A DNA stretch of 64,000 nt from Neurospora tetrasperma FGSC 2508 (GCF_000213175.1 NW_009799179.1:1673793-1737792); one strand, 5' to 3'. Counted from the first letter of the stretch, positions 13,071-25,300 are shown. The notes: a model not told the origin generated them from the sequence alone. Made by a program: numbers and translations.

Positions 13071-13797
13071 TTAGAAACCGTGGACCTTGATGGTCTTCGC
13101 ATCGAGACCGAGGCCCTCGTCCTTGTTGGTAAGGAAATCCTTGATCTTGGCACGCTGATCGCCCTGAAGCTGGATCACGTCGCCCATCTTGGAGTCCTCA
13201 TCGCCAATGATGGTGCCATTGCAGGCTTCAGGCAGAGTTAGTAATGACTCAACATTTATGGAAATGGATATAGGGGATGGGGGCATCAAGCACGTACCAA
13301 ATTCCTTCTTGACGACCTTCAGGATCTTCTTGGCATCGAACTTCTTGGGAATACCCTGGACGGTAGTCAAGGTCTTGCGTCCATTACGCTCTAGTAGGTA
13401 GTGTCAGCATGTGGCGTGAGGGCGACACGTGTTATTGGAGATGCCGGTGGAGGGTGACACGTACGCTGAATACGAATATGGATGTACTCCTGGGTTTGTT
13501 TGGTCTGTCCGGAGTCCTCCTCGTCGGCTTCGGCGAAGGGGTCTTAAGGGATGTCGCGTTAGTATAGCTCGCCTTTGGATGCGACACAAAGGGGGGATAG
13601 ATTCGAGTCGCGGTGTGGAGGGTTGGGGGTTCCACATCGACCATGGCAGACATGACGTGGAGCATCACATCACTGTGCTGCGGTCGCGCCGTCTGGTGGC
13701 CGATGCAGAGAGGGGAGAAAGGGAGTGGGTGATACGGGGTACGACTAGGTATGGTTAGATGCGACGTACCGTAGGTCTTAAGATTTTCGATTGACAT
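13071..13797 (-). CDS. sui1: Translation initiation factor eIF1 (SUI1)
   Basis: Cytosolic factor that binds the 40S subunit near the P site and enforces start-codon selection. Exons on the minus strand are 13797-13770, 13542-13465, 13390-13298 and 13225-13071. The joined protein has 117 residues, close to the usual 108-115. It begins MSIENLKTYDPFAEADEE, followed by the SUI1 core IHIRIQQRNGRKTLTTVQG (about 31-49), PKKFDAKKILKVVKKEFACNGT and GDVIQLQGDQR, and ends in VHGF. All are hallmarks of eIF1. Exon 1 is only 28 bp, and each donor is the strong form GTACGT. A gene this small with three introns would be missed by open-frame searching alone. Confidence 0.96.
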
Positions 13798-15097
13798 AAA
13801 CTCGAAGTTCGCGGGGTACCTGGGGAAAGGGTTCTGTTGATGGGCGGGGATGCAGCGACCGACGACTGTGGTAGTGTCTCGCTGAGAGGTGTTGGTAGGT
13901 TGAGAGGTTGTTGGGAGCTTGTCTGGAAGTTGCTTGGTCAAAAAAGTGCCAGGGCAGGCTACTTTTAAATGATAGATGGATGCGGGCGGTGAATGGATGC
14001 TGGAGTTTGTTGATGGAGAAACGTGGAATTGAAAGAGAGAGATGGAAAGGGAAGAGGTTGAGGGGAAGAGATAGTGGAAATAGTGGGGCGTCCGTCTCGG
14101 GGCCCTCCCTCCACTAGGTCAAAGCTCAGGCAACCAGGCATCAATTATTGTCCGCTGGCTAAGGCGGGCCACGAGAGGGTCAGGTCGGGTACCACATGAG
14201 AGGTAGCGCAGTATCAATCATTTGAGCATTGGGCTGTGATAACTGTTAACCAATACATGGAGCAGCTGGCCCCCTGCATGTGGCACTGCATGTTGTTGTT
14301 TCCCAGTTCTATGGACTTTACGTTTGCACACTGCTTCCGAATCGTACTGGCTTGCCTGCACAATCTAGACGGCAAGGCCTGCCATTTACAGTGCCAGTAT
14401 GGCTTCGCGTCAGGTACGATTGATAGTGGTAGGTAGGCTGGGTGTATGGTACATGCCAAGTCACCCCACCTCGGCCACGAGCATCGCGTCACACGAGACT
14501 ACCGACGGACCTGATAAACCTCGATCTGGTGCAGGTTCGGTGACGGGTTGGTCATGCTGTGCAACGATTCATGTAGCGACATCCGGGCAACTGGCGCTTT
14601 GACTTCAACCATAGATCACTTCCATACGGCCAACACGCTGTTTCCGGCTTTTACAAAAACTATCAATCAGCCAACCTACACTGTCCGCGGCTGTCATTGT
14701 TGAGCAGCTTCACCAAATCATGCCCAACATGGAATGTGAGACTGACAGGGCTGGCTGTGTGTGTCAACGAAATACGTCAGTTAGGTAAGTACAACACCAT
14801 AGCGTAGATTTCCCCTGTTGGGCATGGATTCCAGGTGGCGGACGGGGAAACTGCGGGGGACCCTAGGGCACAGCCGTCGGTGCATGTAGTATCGCCTCGA
14901 GACCGCTTGTCAAAAACAGCCAGAATTTGCCTCGATTTTCCAAGCTACCATCGGCTTCTCCGCGCCTTCTCCAGGCCATTCTGGACCCAGACACGCCAGA
15001 GTCCAGTCATAGCCGACCGTCACTGGCAACCTCAACCCAACATAGTACGGCAATGCGCCATCAACCACGAACAGTACCTACCTAGAAATACATAGGT
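13798..15097. promoter_or_regulatory. Divergent promoter region between eIF1 and TRM44 genes
   Basis: About 1.3 kb without a gene. On the plus strand 14025-14080 is purine-rich (GAGAGAG, GGAAAGGGAAGAGG), so it is a C/T-rich promoter or leader tract in the sense of the eIF1 gene. The part near 14900-15090 is the probable TRM44 leader. Nothing else is recognised. Confidence 0.5.
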
Positions 15098-16615
15098 ATG
15101 CCTAAATTTACCCCGGAAGAGCTGGCAGTCGATGCCGTCCCGGTCATTCGGCAGGCGACCTCTGGTGATGCGAAACCAGACTGGCGACCTCTCTTTCGTC
15201 ATGAATGCACCTTCAACCCGGTCATCTTTCAAGATGTCATGCTCAACTTGATCAAGAACCCAAACATCAACTCATCTTGGCTCTTCCGCGCCGATATCCT
15301 CCATGATACAAAGAAGAACATCCAGAATGGCTTGGAGACCCCCCTGTCTGAGCTGGGAGACGTGCCCGACATCCCATCCTTCGACGGCTTTGGGCTTCAC
15401 CGATGTTTGATTCGCCGGCTTATTCCTCGGAGCACCATGAGGGACAAGCCCATGGATCAGACATGTCTCATCTACCAGAGTAAGGGTAGTGATTCCGAGG
15501 GCGGTTTGCAGAGACATTTGGTTATTTATCTCCCCCACGTCTCCACAGAGGCCGAGATGCCCTATTATCACCCTACGGTCCGAGGCATAGCCTTTCACCA
15601 TGAGTGGTCTCCCACAGAGACGCGCGGATCTGTTTCTGTCTCCTATCTCTACTTCGAAGGGGGCGAGCGCCCCGAGAAGCTCACGAGAATCGCCTCTCAC
15701 TTGCTTCAAGCCGTATACAAACATGGACAAGGCAGAGCTGACGGTTATCAGAAACGGGTGCACCATGATCTCTTGGTACCGCAGGCCCGCGTGCAAAACA
15801 CGTACACAGCGTTGAAGCAGAAATACGCTCGCGCTCTGATCGAGTCATGGGTCGAAATTACCGATCCTACCAAGCATGTCTTTGAAGACCTCTGCATCGC
15901 TGCCTTTCTCATCGAGCTATGGACCGACATCTATGGACGGAACTCCTTCCCTGGGTTCGTTGACATCGGCTGCGGGAACGGCCTCTTGGTCCATATTTTG
16001 AATCTGGAAGGTTTCAAGGGCTGGGGCTTCGATGCCAGGTCACGCAAATCGTGGGCAACGTACAGCACCCGTCTGGAAACCCCCACAGGTGTTCAGGAGT
16101 CCTTACAGCAGCTAGTCTTGCTACCGCCGCCTGTCAGCAGGGATGGGATTTCCGAAATCTCAAGTGAAGGTTTCCGGGAAGAGCTCGTCCATGACGGCCG
16201 GTTTCCCAAGGGCACCTTTATTATATCCAACCACGCCGATGAATTGACGCCCTGGACGCCCATTTTGGCTGCCATATCAGATTGTCCTTTCATCATGATT
16301 CCTTGCTGCAGCCACGACCTGACAGGGGCGAGGTTCCGTGCGCCAGCACCCAAAGACAAGAAGAAGGCTAACTCGGCATATTCTTCCCTCGTCTCATGGG
16401 TCACCCAGATCACCGCGGATTGCGGCTGGGTAGCCGAACAGGAGATGTTAAGGATCCCTAGCACGCGCAATACAGCGATAGTCGGGCGCAAGCGGCAGGG
16501 CGACGTGTCGGCTATTGACATTGGAGTCATTGTCGATCGATACGGAGGCACCGCTGGCTACCTGGAGACAGTAGTGAAGTTGGTGAAGTCTACCAATCTG
16601 GACGAGAAGCACTGA
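15098..16615 (+). CDS. trm44: tRNA (uracil-2'-O)-methyltransferase TRM44
   Basis: Single-exon 505-residue protein. TRM44 (METTL19 family) makes 2'-O-methyluridine at position 44 of tRNA-Ser with S-adenosylmethionine as donor. The SAM-binding motif reads VDIGCGNGLLVHIL at about residues 288-301, followed by GWGFDARSRKSW, the typical acidic motif II region. A second family mark, IPCCSHDLTGARF, lies at about 402-414, and PKGTFIISNHADELTPWTP precedes it. The N-terminal half is a conserved TRM44 extension (RPLFRHECTF, VIFQDVMLNLI). The first ATG is used, MPKFTPEEL. Its 3' end lies only 31 bp from the stop of the dioxygenase on the other strand, so the 3' UTRs must overlap. Confidence 0.93.
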   Translation: MPKFTPEELAVDAVPVIRQATSGDAKPDWRPLFRHECTFNPVIFQDVMLNLIKNPNINSSWLFRADILHDTKKNIQNGLETPLSELGDVPDIPSFDGFGLHRCLIRRLIPRSTMRDKPMDQTCLIYQSKGSDSEGGLQRHLVIYLPHVSTEAEMPYYHPTVRGIAFHHEWSPTETRGSVSVSYLYFEGGERPEKLTRIASHLLQAVYKHGQGRADGYQKRVHHDLLVPQARVQNTYTALKQKYARALIESWVEITDPTKHVFEDLCIAAFLIELWTDIYGRNSFPGFVDIGCGNGLLVHILNLEGFKGWGFDARSRKSWATYSTRLETPTGVQESLQQLVLLPPPVSRDGISEISSEGFREELVHDGRFPKGTFIISNHADELTPWTPILAAISDCPFIMIPCCSHDLTGARFRAPAPKDKKKANSAYSSLVSWVTQITADCGWVAEQEMLRIPSTRNTAIVGRKRQGDVSAIDIGVIVDRYGGTAGYLETVVKLVKSTNLDEKH

Positions 16616-16646
16616 TAGGAAGGGGTTGAGGCTTTGATTGCTAGAT

Positions 16647-17852
16647 CTAGTCAAGCTCGGGGACAGGCAAGTGGTCTACCAGCTTCATATTCAAGCCCAG
16701 CTTTTCCAGCTCTTGAACAGCTAGCCGGTCTCTTAGTTCCTCCGTCTCCTTCTGGGTGGACAGCACAAAGTCGTGCTTCAAGAGCCAGCTCCCCTCCTTC
16801 ACACCGTATGCTTCTGCCGTGGCCTTATCCACCTTCCCTAGTTCGACCACCAAGCTCTTCTTGACGCCAAAGACAGCGTCTGATGATTCATAAGGGTCTC
16901 CCTTCAAGTATAGAGCGCTAAAGCCACAGGCACTTATTAGCAAGAGCAATGATGCGGTGAAGGGGTGCATAAAGAAAAATATACTCACGTCACAAGCGGA
17001 TCCCACCCATCCTTTTCAAACTTGAAATGCACATGCGCCGGCCTCCAAGGGTGACGATTCAGCCTCTCGAGCAACTTGCCCACCGGCCCGTCGTGGGGGA
17101 TCGGGTAGCTGACGGGCTTGATGCCCTTGAACCAAAACCTGCCCTCGTCATCGCTCTTCATGATACACCGCTCGCTAGGCGCGTCCCGGTCGGCATGCTG
17201 CACATCGTAGTGGCCCGAGCTGTCCGTCTCCCAGATGTCAATGGTCACGCCGGGGAGCGCGTTTCCCTTGAGATCCTTGACCGTGCAAAGCGCCAGCATC
17301 GGCTCGCCCTCGGGGTCTGAAGTCATGCTGCTGCCGTTGGGGAGAACGGGAGCGTCGTGCGTGTGGAAGGGGCCGAGAACGGATCCCTCGGTGCCACCGG
17401 GAAGTGTGGGGTGGTTGATGTTGTCGACGAGGAGGGAGAGGCCGAGGACGTCGGAGAGGAGGATGAATTCCTGGTGTTTTGCGTTAGCTGATATACATTA
17501 CGTGAAAGTCCACAGAGAAAACGCCCAGCTTCATAGCTTGATACAATGTCCATCAGTAAAATTGCCAGGAGTAACCCACATTCCTCACATCGCTACATAT
17601 CTTGCCGCAGCTGATCAGAAACTGAAGAGCGGCCATCCACTCGTCCGAGCTCAGCCGGGTCTCACGCGCAAAATCGTGCAGGTGTGTCACCAGCCGCGCC
17701 ATCAGGTACTTGAGCCGCGCATCGGACGCCTGCGAGTTGATCCGGATTGTGTTGGGCGTGATGTTGTCGATGGTTAGGTCGAGGAGTGGAGGGAGGTTGG
17801 CGGTTGGGTTGGTGTTGCCCGTGGCCGTGTTGGTGGTGGTGGTTCCTGCCAT
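16647..17852 (-). CDS. Intradiol ring-cleavage dioxygenase (hydroxyquinol/catechol 1,2-dioxygenase type)
   Basis: Non-haem Fe(III) enzyme that opens catechol-type rings between the two hydroxyls in aromatic catabolism. Exons on the minus strand are 17852-17580, 17470-16989 and 16917-16647, giving 341 residues in phase. An N-terminal helical domain (RLKYLMARLVTHLHDFAR, DEWMAALQFLISCGKI) is followed by the linker SVLGPFHTHDAP and the beta-sandwich core with WETDSSGHYDVQ, GIKPVSYPIPHDGPVG and HPWRPAHVHF. The four expected iron ligands are present as Tyr179, Tyr213, His237 and His239. The DGPVG and RPAHVHF forms favour the hydroxyquinol/catechol branch over protocatechuate enzymes. I chose the ATG at 17852 over one at 17978 because it has a better context (ACAATGGC) and the extension is low complexity. 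No other aromatic-catabolism gene is nearby. Confidence 0.93.
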
Positions 17853-19319
17853 TGTATCCTTTTGTTTGGGGTTTTCTTTCTTGTTCTTGTTTTGGTGCTC
17901 AGTTATTTGGTTGAGGGATGGCTGTCGAGGTTGAAAGGTAAGATGATGTGTTGATGGTGATCTGGGTTCGTCCGGCATGCAAAAGAGAAGAAGAGGACAA
18001 GCAGTTATCAGAAGTAGGAGAATCCAAGGTGAAGAAGTGACTATGGATATTTCAAAACAAAGGACTCGGATTTTAAAAGCTTTTAGTCTCTACCGAAATC
18101 CCATCACTTACTTAGTTAGCCTTTGTTGGCTTGGGTATATATACAACGGGCGATGGATAGATGTGACGCAATCAACGGGTACCTTCCTCTGCCGTTACAA
18201 AGCATTCTGACTGTCCACGTAGTTCCACTCAGCCAGTTAAGGTACCATTCTCGCATTCTTGCATTACAGTAACCAGATCGGCAAACTCACCGCTTTCAGG
18301 TACCGTCTCAACGGAGATGCATTAGACTAATCTGACTACGTTCCAACAAATCACTTATAAAGCAGTTACCAAGCCGCGTAGCGGTCCCCGTCCGATAGCT
18401 CTTGGCTAGGGGTCGCAGATCGGCAGCGTATGGGTGTCATTGGTGAACTTCATCTGCACTTACACCGTAGATTGCGAAACAAGATTCTGGCTACTTAGGT
18501 TAGAGACGTTTCTAACAAACTCTTCCTGTTGCACTGAAAAACATGTGTTTCTTTGCTGTCTTTACCAGATTCCATAGGTAGTGTTCAGCTTCAGAGATTC
18601 TCTCACTGTTGAAGTTACTGTATTTGCCCCTCTACACCTAACTATTCTAGGCGCTACCCCATGGGGCTTATCCGCTGAACCCCTCCATTGATAGCCGAGC
18701 CGGGGTGACATTGTGGGGATAGCAAGGAGGGGAATGCCTTCAACGTGACGTGAACCGACTTTGGGGTACCTAGGCAGGCGGCGGCTCGGGAGTTCGATGC
18801 GTTCGTTGGGGGTACTGCCTGCCTGCATGCACAAGATCTTGGTCGCTTTCTCCAGGGACCACTTTCTTCCTATTGTAACTTGTAACTACTCGCTCCCGAC
18901 ATGAACAGCCTTCATTTACAACTCCAACCCACCCTCTTTCTTCTTTCTCTGAATCAGAAGAACACCAAAGATATGGCTATTACACTAAAACTAGATAAGA
19001 TATATCTTTAACCCGTCAAGTCTATGATCTTTAGAAGTTATCTGTCCTCATTTGACACCTATTCCCATGTCCTTCCTGCCCACTATTGTCGTCAAAGGTT
19101 ACTGAACGAGTGTAAGAAATAGCCTTGCCTCTACAACGCCGCCCATATGCAAGCTATGCAAAAAGAGAGATTGAAAAAAAAAAAAAGAACCCCCTGATGT
19201 TCTCAGCATCAGCAAGTGACTGTGGTACGTCACATACCAACATAGAGGACAGTCATGACCCTTCAAAATGCATGTTTCAGTTCCTACATCCATCCGTACC
19301 GTTTCGTTCAAAACGAAAA
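17853..19319. other. Intergenic region between dioxygenase promoter and FLC 3' end
   Basis: About 1.5 kb. 17853-18000 is the leader of the dioxygenase gene and is C/A-rich on its strand. The rest shows no protein family or RNA gene. A run of A lies near 19165-19187. Confidence 0.5.
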
Positions 19320-22300
19320 TCAACAAGGATGAACACTATGCCTCTTGCTGGCACTGCTCTTATCGGTCCAGATCTCCACCGACGGCTGCGGTGTCGAGTA
19401 TCTTCTTTGATCCGCGTACTTTGCCAGTGTATCCTTGCTCGGCGTCGACAACCCCTTTGTCGAGAACGTACTGGAAGCCCGGTTGGAGTAGGAAACGCTT
19501 GGAATACTGCTGACCGGTCTCAAGCTGCTGCTGCGATTCAGACTGGCACTGTGGCTGCTCAGCCTGTTCGACACGCTGCTCTCTGGACGATCTGTGAACT
19601 TGGCGTCCAGGTATCCGTTGAGCGACGTTCGCGAGTTGCGGTAGGCGCGAGAGTTCCGTGGTGCGCTGCCCGTGCTGAACCTGGTCGAACAGGCGCTGAC
19701 TGATCGGCTACCTGGGTGGGAGGGCGTGTTAAGCGCGGGCCCTACGGGAATATCGACCGAGCTGGTGCCGTCATTTTCAGGAATTTCCTCCAGGACGGGG
19801 AGGGTGTCCTCTGATTCACCGATGCTTGCATCCTCCTCCTTCCACTCCTCCGACGTGGAGCTCCTGATGTCCTTGACGGATTCCACTCCTCCCATTCCTC
19901 CTTCTTCCTCGTCCACGATCTTGGACATGCGCCACACGTGGGCCACTTCGAACGAGGGTTCTGCCGGTACTGCTGGTTCCTCGTTCTTGTCTTTCTCGTG
20001 TTTCGGCTGCGGCATGTCTGGTGCTCGCCTTTCCATGTTCTCGAAGTATCGAACTCGGGCCCATTCCAGCTCGTCGAAAAACCTCTCCTCGTTCCGAGAG
20101 AGCGACATCCATGTCGAGATAATACCGAGGCCAATGAGGATCAACAATGCGACAACCGTAAAACCTTGGATGACAATGATGATGATACCAAAAGCTGTGA
20201 CGATAATCCTGTTCAGTCCGAACTCCGGGAGGAACGCGATGGAAAGGCCTGTGGTGAAGATCTTGCAGATGCTTAATATCCAGATACCCATGGCGGTATT
20301 GCGAGCTCCTTCAAACGGATTCATGACGACCATCATTGCGAACGAGATGATATCAAGGACTAGTAGGCCGTAGATCTGCGCATAGACATTGTGAGCACCG
20401 CCTCCGATGAAGGCTGCGCGAGCGAACAGGTAAGGCACATAGAACGCAGTGAACCACCATCTTGTGCGCCTGTATCTTGCGGTCATCCAGCCCCAGGTCT
20501 TGATGTAGGCTTGGTCTTCGTGAACCGTCGGGCGGTCGGGGCAGTCGTCGACATGGCGAATGCGGAAGAGCGGGATGGAAAAAATTGGCTGCACCTCCAG
20601 CTCGTTCTCCTTCAGGGTTCGCGCCCAGCTCGGAGTCAGTCCGGGGAGGCAGCCAAGCATCTTCCCCCGATGGAAGATAAGCTGTTCAGTGCCACATTCA
20701 AACTTGCCGGACTTGGTACGGGCGTGAATTCCCAGACCGATCAAAACGGAGACGCCGATGAGGAAGACCGCAAAAGCAACCCCAGCAATGACAGTTGCAT
20801 CCCCTGAGCCTCGGAGTGTGAACTGGTACATCGTGAGAGTCATTATGGCAAAGAAGGAGACGAGGAACGTTCGCTGGAGGGCTATAACCGTAAAGCCGAT
20901 CCAGTTGCTGCGAAAATGAGGCAGGCTGTCCGTATTCATCATCTTGGTCAGCGCCAAAAGCTCGAGAAACCCCTTGAGGGTCACGACGGCAACGCCCGCC
21001 AAGACGATCGCGATCATGATCCAGGTGAGCCCAACAAGAACGGCGTCGGCGGCGGGGATTTTAACCATGGACAGCGTTCCAGAGAATCCAAACCAGGAGC
21101 CTGGAATAGGCAAGCCAAGGCTGACAGGGTCTCCGGCCCAGTTATAGTCGTAAGGGTTGCTAGCGTTATATGCATGCCTCTTCGCGATCGTCTCTGCTGT
21201 CTTCTCAGCGGCCTTTCCGTAGATTTGTGATATCAAGCCGCCTTTAGTATTGAGGAGCGCGGGGCCAGCGCCTCCAATCTGACTAGAGTTGCCATTATAT
21301 CCCACAAACGAATCGACCGAGCTGACGAATTTCGTGGTGTAGATCATGCCAGCGGACCAGGCAAAGTTGCTCCACCAGGCCGTCAGAACCGAGGGCCAGT
21401 CTAGCGAGAGGGCGCCTGAAAAGAAGATGGCCTGGAATGTTTCCAAGATGATGAAGACGGAGAAGGAATGAGCGTAGTGCATCCTCATGTGAGTGACGCT
21501 CACGCCATACGCGGCTGTCGCAAAAGAGGCGATTATGGCTAGAATCGTGCATGCGCCTAGAGCCGAAGACACTGCTTCGGGGTGGGAAAAGCTGTTCCCG
21601 TTTCTCATGACCGCTTGGAAGCATCCTATTTCCGTCATACTTGTATTCGAAAATATCCGTAGTTTCAGGGTGCCTTCGAAGTCTGGAATCGCGTAGGCGA
21701 TGTCCGGGATCCCACTTACGTCTCGAGGCGCGACGGGAATCATGACATAGGCGCCTACCGGTTTGGTGGCAACGAGGGGACAGAGACTGGCGAGATATGA
21801 ATGAGTGGGAGATCTTACAATAGATTCAGCGGGTCATGATCTTACCTGCTGATCATGGCGTGGCATGGGTTGAAGGTCATAGAGAGTCTGTTTTCGCCAT
21901 CTACAGCACGATTGTCAGCTGTGAAAAGTCGGGTAGAGGGAATTCCACTGTAGCCTTACATGCATCAACGGAGATATACACTATGAGCTCAGTTAGCACG
22001 CCTAGAGCCGGTTTCTTTCTCTCTGGGGACCTTGCTCACTCATGGTTGATTCGTTTCTGATATTGCTTGTCGCGTCGAGATGGAGGACAATGGTCATGTT
22101 ATCAGCAAAATAGGCGCCATCAAACTTTGTGACGTTGAACAGACTCCCGCCATCTAAGCAATCTCCAAAATCACCGGTATAGAGTGCCGGCCTGCGGTCG
22201 ACAGCCAGCTGTCGTGTTTCTCCATCTGTGCCAGTGCCATAGACATATGCTTTTTCTTTGGTCTGATCAGCTGCAGAGGGGAAGACAAGAATCCCGAGCA

Positions 22301-22343
22301 AGAGGAAAAGGAGAGCGAATATTCGATGACTTGGTGCCATCAT
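19320..22343 (-). CDS. FLC/TRP-like membrane protein (ML-like domain plus TRP-type membrane domain)
   Basis: Exons on the minus strand are 22343-22040, 21980-21960, 21900-21846 and 21786-19320, giving 948 residues. A signal peptide is clear (IFALLFLLLGILVFPSA, cleavage near ADQ). The luminal ML-like domain contains GDCLDGGSLFNVTKFDG, MMYISVDAYGENRL, FNPCHAMI, LCPL, and IPDFEGTLKLRIF. About nine membrane segments follow, including LGACTILAIIASFATAAYG and VVALLILIGLGIIS. A Ser-rich cytosolic tail of about 250 residues has several RxSS/RSS sites. Yeast FLC1-3 act in ER flavin (FAD) and haem handling and calcium homeostasis; the substrate here is inferred. The 21-bp second exon is a micro-exon that restores the conserved YISVDAYGE sequence, which supports the model. 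Confidence 0.9.
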
Positions 22344-25300
22344 GAAAGGATTGACTTCAGTTGGTGTTGGCCCCGAGCCAGTAATCCTACGTCCTGGGCG
22401 ACCCAGCCCCCTTCAGATAACAATAGTGGATCGATAAGCTTGTTGTCAATATCCAGCACCAACAAGTTCGGGGATCCTTGGTAAGCTGACGTCCGTAAGA
22501 TCTAATCAGGTCTATCGGAGGGAGACTGAAAAGGTGTCGAGATTGTCGATGGGGCAGGTAGAAGATCGAGTGGGGGTCTTGTTTGCCACGGAAGAGTCCA
22601 GACAGGCGTCGTCAATATGATCAGAGAATCGACGTAACGCAGAGCCTCCGTCGTAGATCGCCTGAAGTGATAACCGAGAGTGTGAGGCTGATGATGGTGG
22701 TTGAAGTAGTGTGGTGAACTTGGTGATTTGTCTAGAGAGCGTCGAACTTGGTATAAAGTGTCGGGGTGAGGGGCAGCGGGGGAGAGAATGCGTGGACTTG
22801 TGTAGGCGAAACACGGTGAGATTGAGCAAAGCGAGATGTAGAAAACTCAGTGAGCGAGATCCGGTATGATTGTTGGTTGAGGACAGCTGTATGGCGAGAC
22901 AGAGGGCGACGAACAGCTCCTAAAGACGTCCTCTCCTATCTGTCTTGGTCCAGTGATAGAGCAAATGAGTGACGATAGTCCGGGTTTAGTCCGTTTGTAG
23001 ATGCGTGTCTGTGAATTGCAAGTGGTGATGTGTTGTAGCGAGAGAAGGCAAGGCTCGTTGTCCGGTGCGGCAGACTGGAGGAGGACTTGGAGCGAGGCAA
23101 CGGTTTGGAAGTAAGATTCCTTTCCAGAGGACCACCCTTGAGTCCCAAGAAGTCCAACTACCTATCCAAACTACCCACGAGGCAAATCTGATATCCACCG
23201 GTTCCCGAAGAATTCAGATGAGCGAACAGATGAGCTCTAGTACTGTGCTTGCTTATCCCCCGCCAATCACTCGATTGGGCAAAAGGAATGAAGAAAGGGC
23301 CCTGCTGAGGAGTGACCTGCAAGTATGCGGGTATGGTCTTTGCAACGGGTTAAACCAGACACTGCGAGAACACGGAACACTGCAGTGGCCGTAGGGAAAA
23401 CACAGGTCGACATACACACTGCCCACAAGCACCCAGAGCACAAAGATGGACGGGTGGGTGAGGAGAAGGGGATCCTTGGGTTTAATGACCGGATCGTCTC
23501 CATCGTTGCTAGGCGTTGGAGCATTTAAATTTGATGTGTCCACGAACCCGCCAGGGTATCTAGAGGCGAGAATAGGCCCAAAGCTATTTGTAAGGTGGAA
23601 CTCGCTCAAGCGAAGAAGAAGCGATTCTTTCGGCATGGATGGTAATGTAAAAGGAGAGGGGAGAAAACACACCGTCGGACAGTCCAGTTCAGTATTGCTG
23701 TGCTTAAGCAGCTCCGGTGACGACGGAGATAGACAAGAGGCTGAAGCCGACATGGTGTGAACTGCTGGTAGTCTCAACCTCGAAGGGGAATCCGTGGACA
23801 AACGGTCCATATGCACAATTTATGTCCCCTGGCTAGACACAGGAGATACGTAGCAGCACCGATCCAGCGATCACCCGGTGTCCCCTGCCCGGTTGCTCGA
23901 TTTTGTTTGGTTTGGTGTTTACACTAGCGAGCGCCAAAAGGAGTCAACAGACCCCGGATGAAGAAGCCTTCCAGCAACGGCTGCCCGGCAGGCGTCAGAG
24001 CCCCGACGGGATGGGTTGTTGTCCGAAATCGACTGGCGGCCAGGATGGACGGGCTGCCGAATTGCCCGATCATGTCTCCTTCCCCTGCCGAGCCTCGGTG
24101 CATTTGTGACCATCCGGAAAGCTCGGTCCACGTTGTAGCCGCGCTAATGATTCGGCGATTTGGTAGTGTAGTGTGTTTGATGCAAGACATCGATGCTCCT
24201 GTCACATCATTCTTCTCGGTGTCAACCTTTCCGGCGACTGAGAACTACACAGCTTGTCGGTCGGTGAAGCTGCCACGTGAACATACGGGTACCTCAGCTA
24301 AACGTGCGCGTCGGATTCTATGGTGGTGCCTCGTGCTCATGATGAAATTGGATGTCCACTCGTTGGATCCGCTCACTGCTAGCAAATACCGGCACATAGG
24401 GTTATGGATTTTGGCTGGTCAGGAACAGCGGTTCGCCGCCCAGATCGCCAACCGGCGCGGCGCATTTCGCGGCAGGCAGTGCCAAGCAGCAGCATCCTAG
24501 TGTACTTGTAGGTACAGTATCGCCCCCTAATTTTGCATGTAATCCTGCAACAAAAAGCTGATGCACTAAATGGCGGATATGCAGTTCCTAAAAGTGGCAC
24601 TAGGCTCAAATAGGCAGCCGGCTAGTGGCCGAGATACTAAGATCCGACCCCGTACTATAAATTTCTCTACTCAAGACCGAATCTGTAAGTGCATACACAC
24701 CAAAAATTGTCCGAGATCAGTATGTAGTATGCAGTTATGCAGTTGTAGCTGGGAATTAATTCAGCCAGCAAAATCCTATGCACTATGTAACTAGCGTATA
24801 TGCAGTACCTGGAGGATGCAGTTGCAGGGGATTCTACTGTACGCCCTTACACACCTCCAGCACCTCTGGCATTAGCCCGGCACAACCACCGTTGTGAACC
24901 TACCTACCTATTTATGGAGTCATCGACATCAACAGCAACACATTTCGGATAGGTTGACACAAACAATCCATCCAAGCAGCAGGCCCGGAAATAGTACGTC
25001 CTATTTCAAGATAGGAAGTCTTGGAAACGAATGGTGGTGAGCGAATGTGTCGATTTGATTCAATGAGTGTAGTAACAGCATCTATTATGATTGCATCCGT
25101 GATGCAGTCGTCGTCGTGTGACGACAAAGAGAATCCAAACTGAAGCTCACTCAAAACTCGACCCCCATATTATCCATCGCCAATGTTTTGCATTCTCCGT
25201 CGCCAATACCTCGCATTAATCCTTCAGCCTCCAACCTCCACAGCTCGAGCCCCCTTTACCTCAACTGTCCCAGCCCCCTTTTTGTCGTTAGCCATTTGCG

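Noticed and set aside
17853-17978. Upstream ATG (17978) for the dioxygenase
   Set aside because: It would add 42 Gln/Asn/Lys-rich residues with no family counterpart; the ATG at 17852 is in a better context.
15098-18000. A possible aromatic-catabolism or secondary-metabolite cluster around the dioxygenase
   Set aside because: The neighbours are TRM44, eIF1 and the FLC/TRP-like gene, which are housekeeping, so no cluster is supported.
19672-20373. 233-codon plus-strand frame
   Set aside because: It is antisense to the well-supported FLC/TRP-like coding exon and only mirrors its codon bias.
23253-23816. 187-codon minus-strand frame upstream of the FLC gene
   Set aside because: Composition is Pro/Ser/Leu/Cys mixed, with no family pattern, no splice logic and no good start context.
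23958-24500. 180-codon plus-strand frame
   Set aside because: No recognisable domain or signal; it ends just before the possible MITE. Probably chance.
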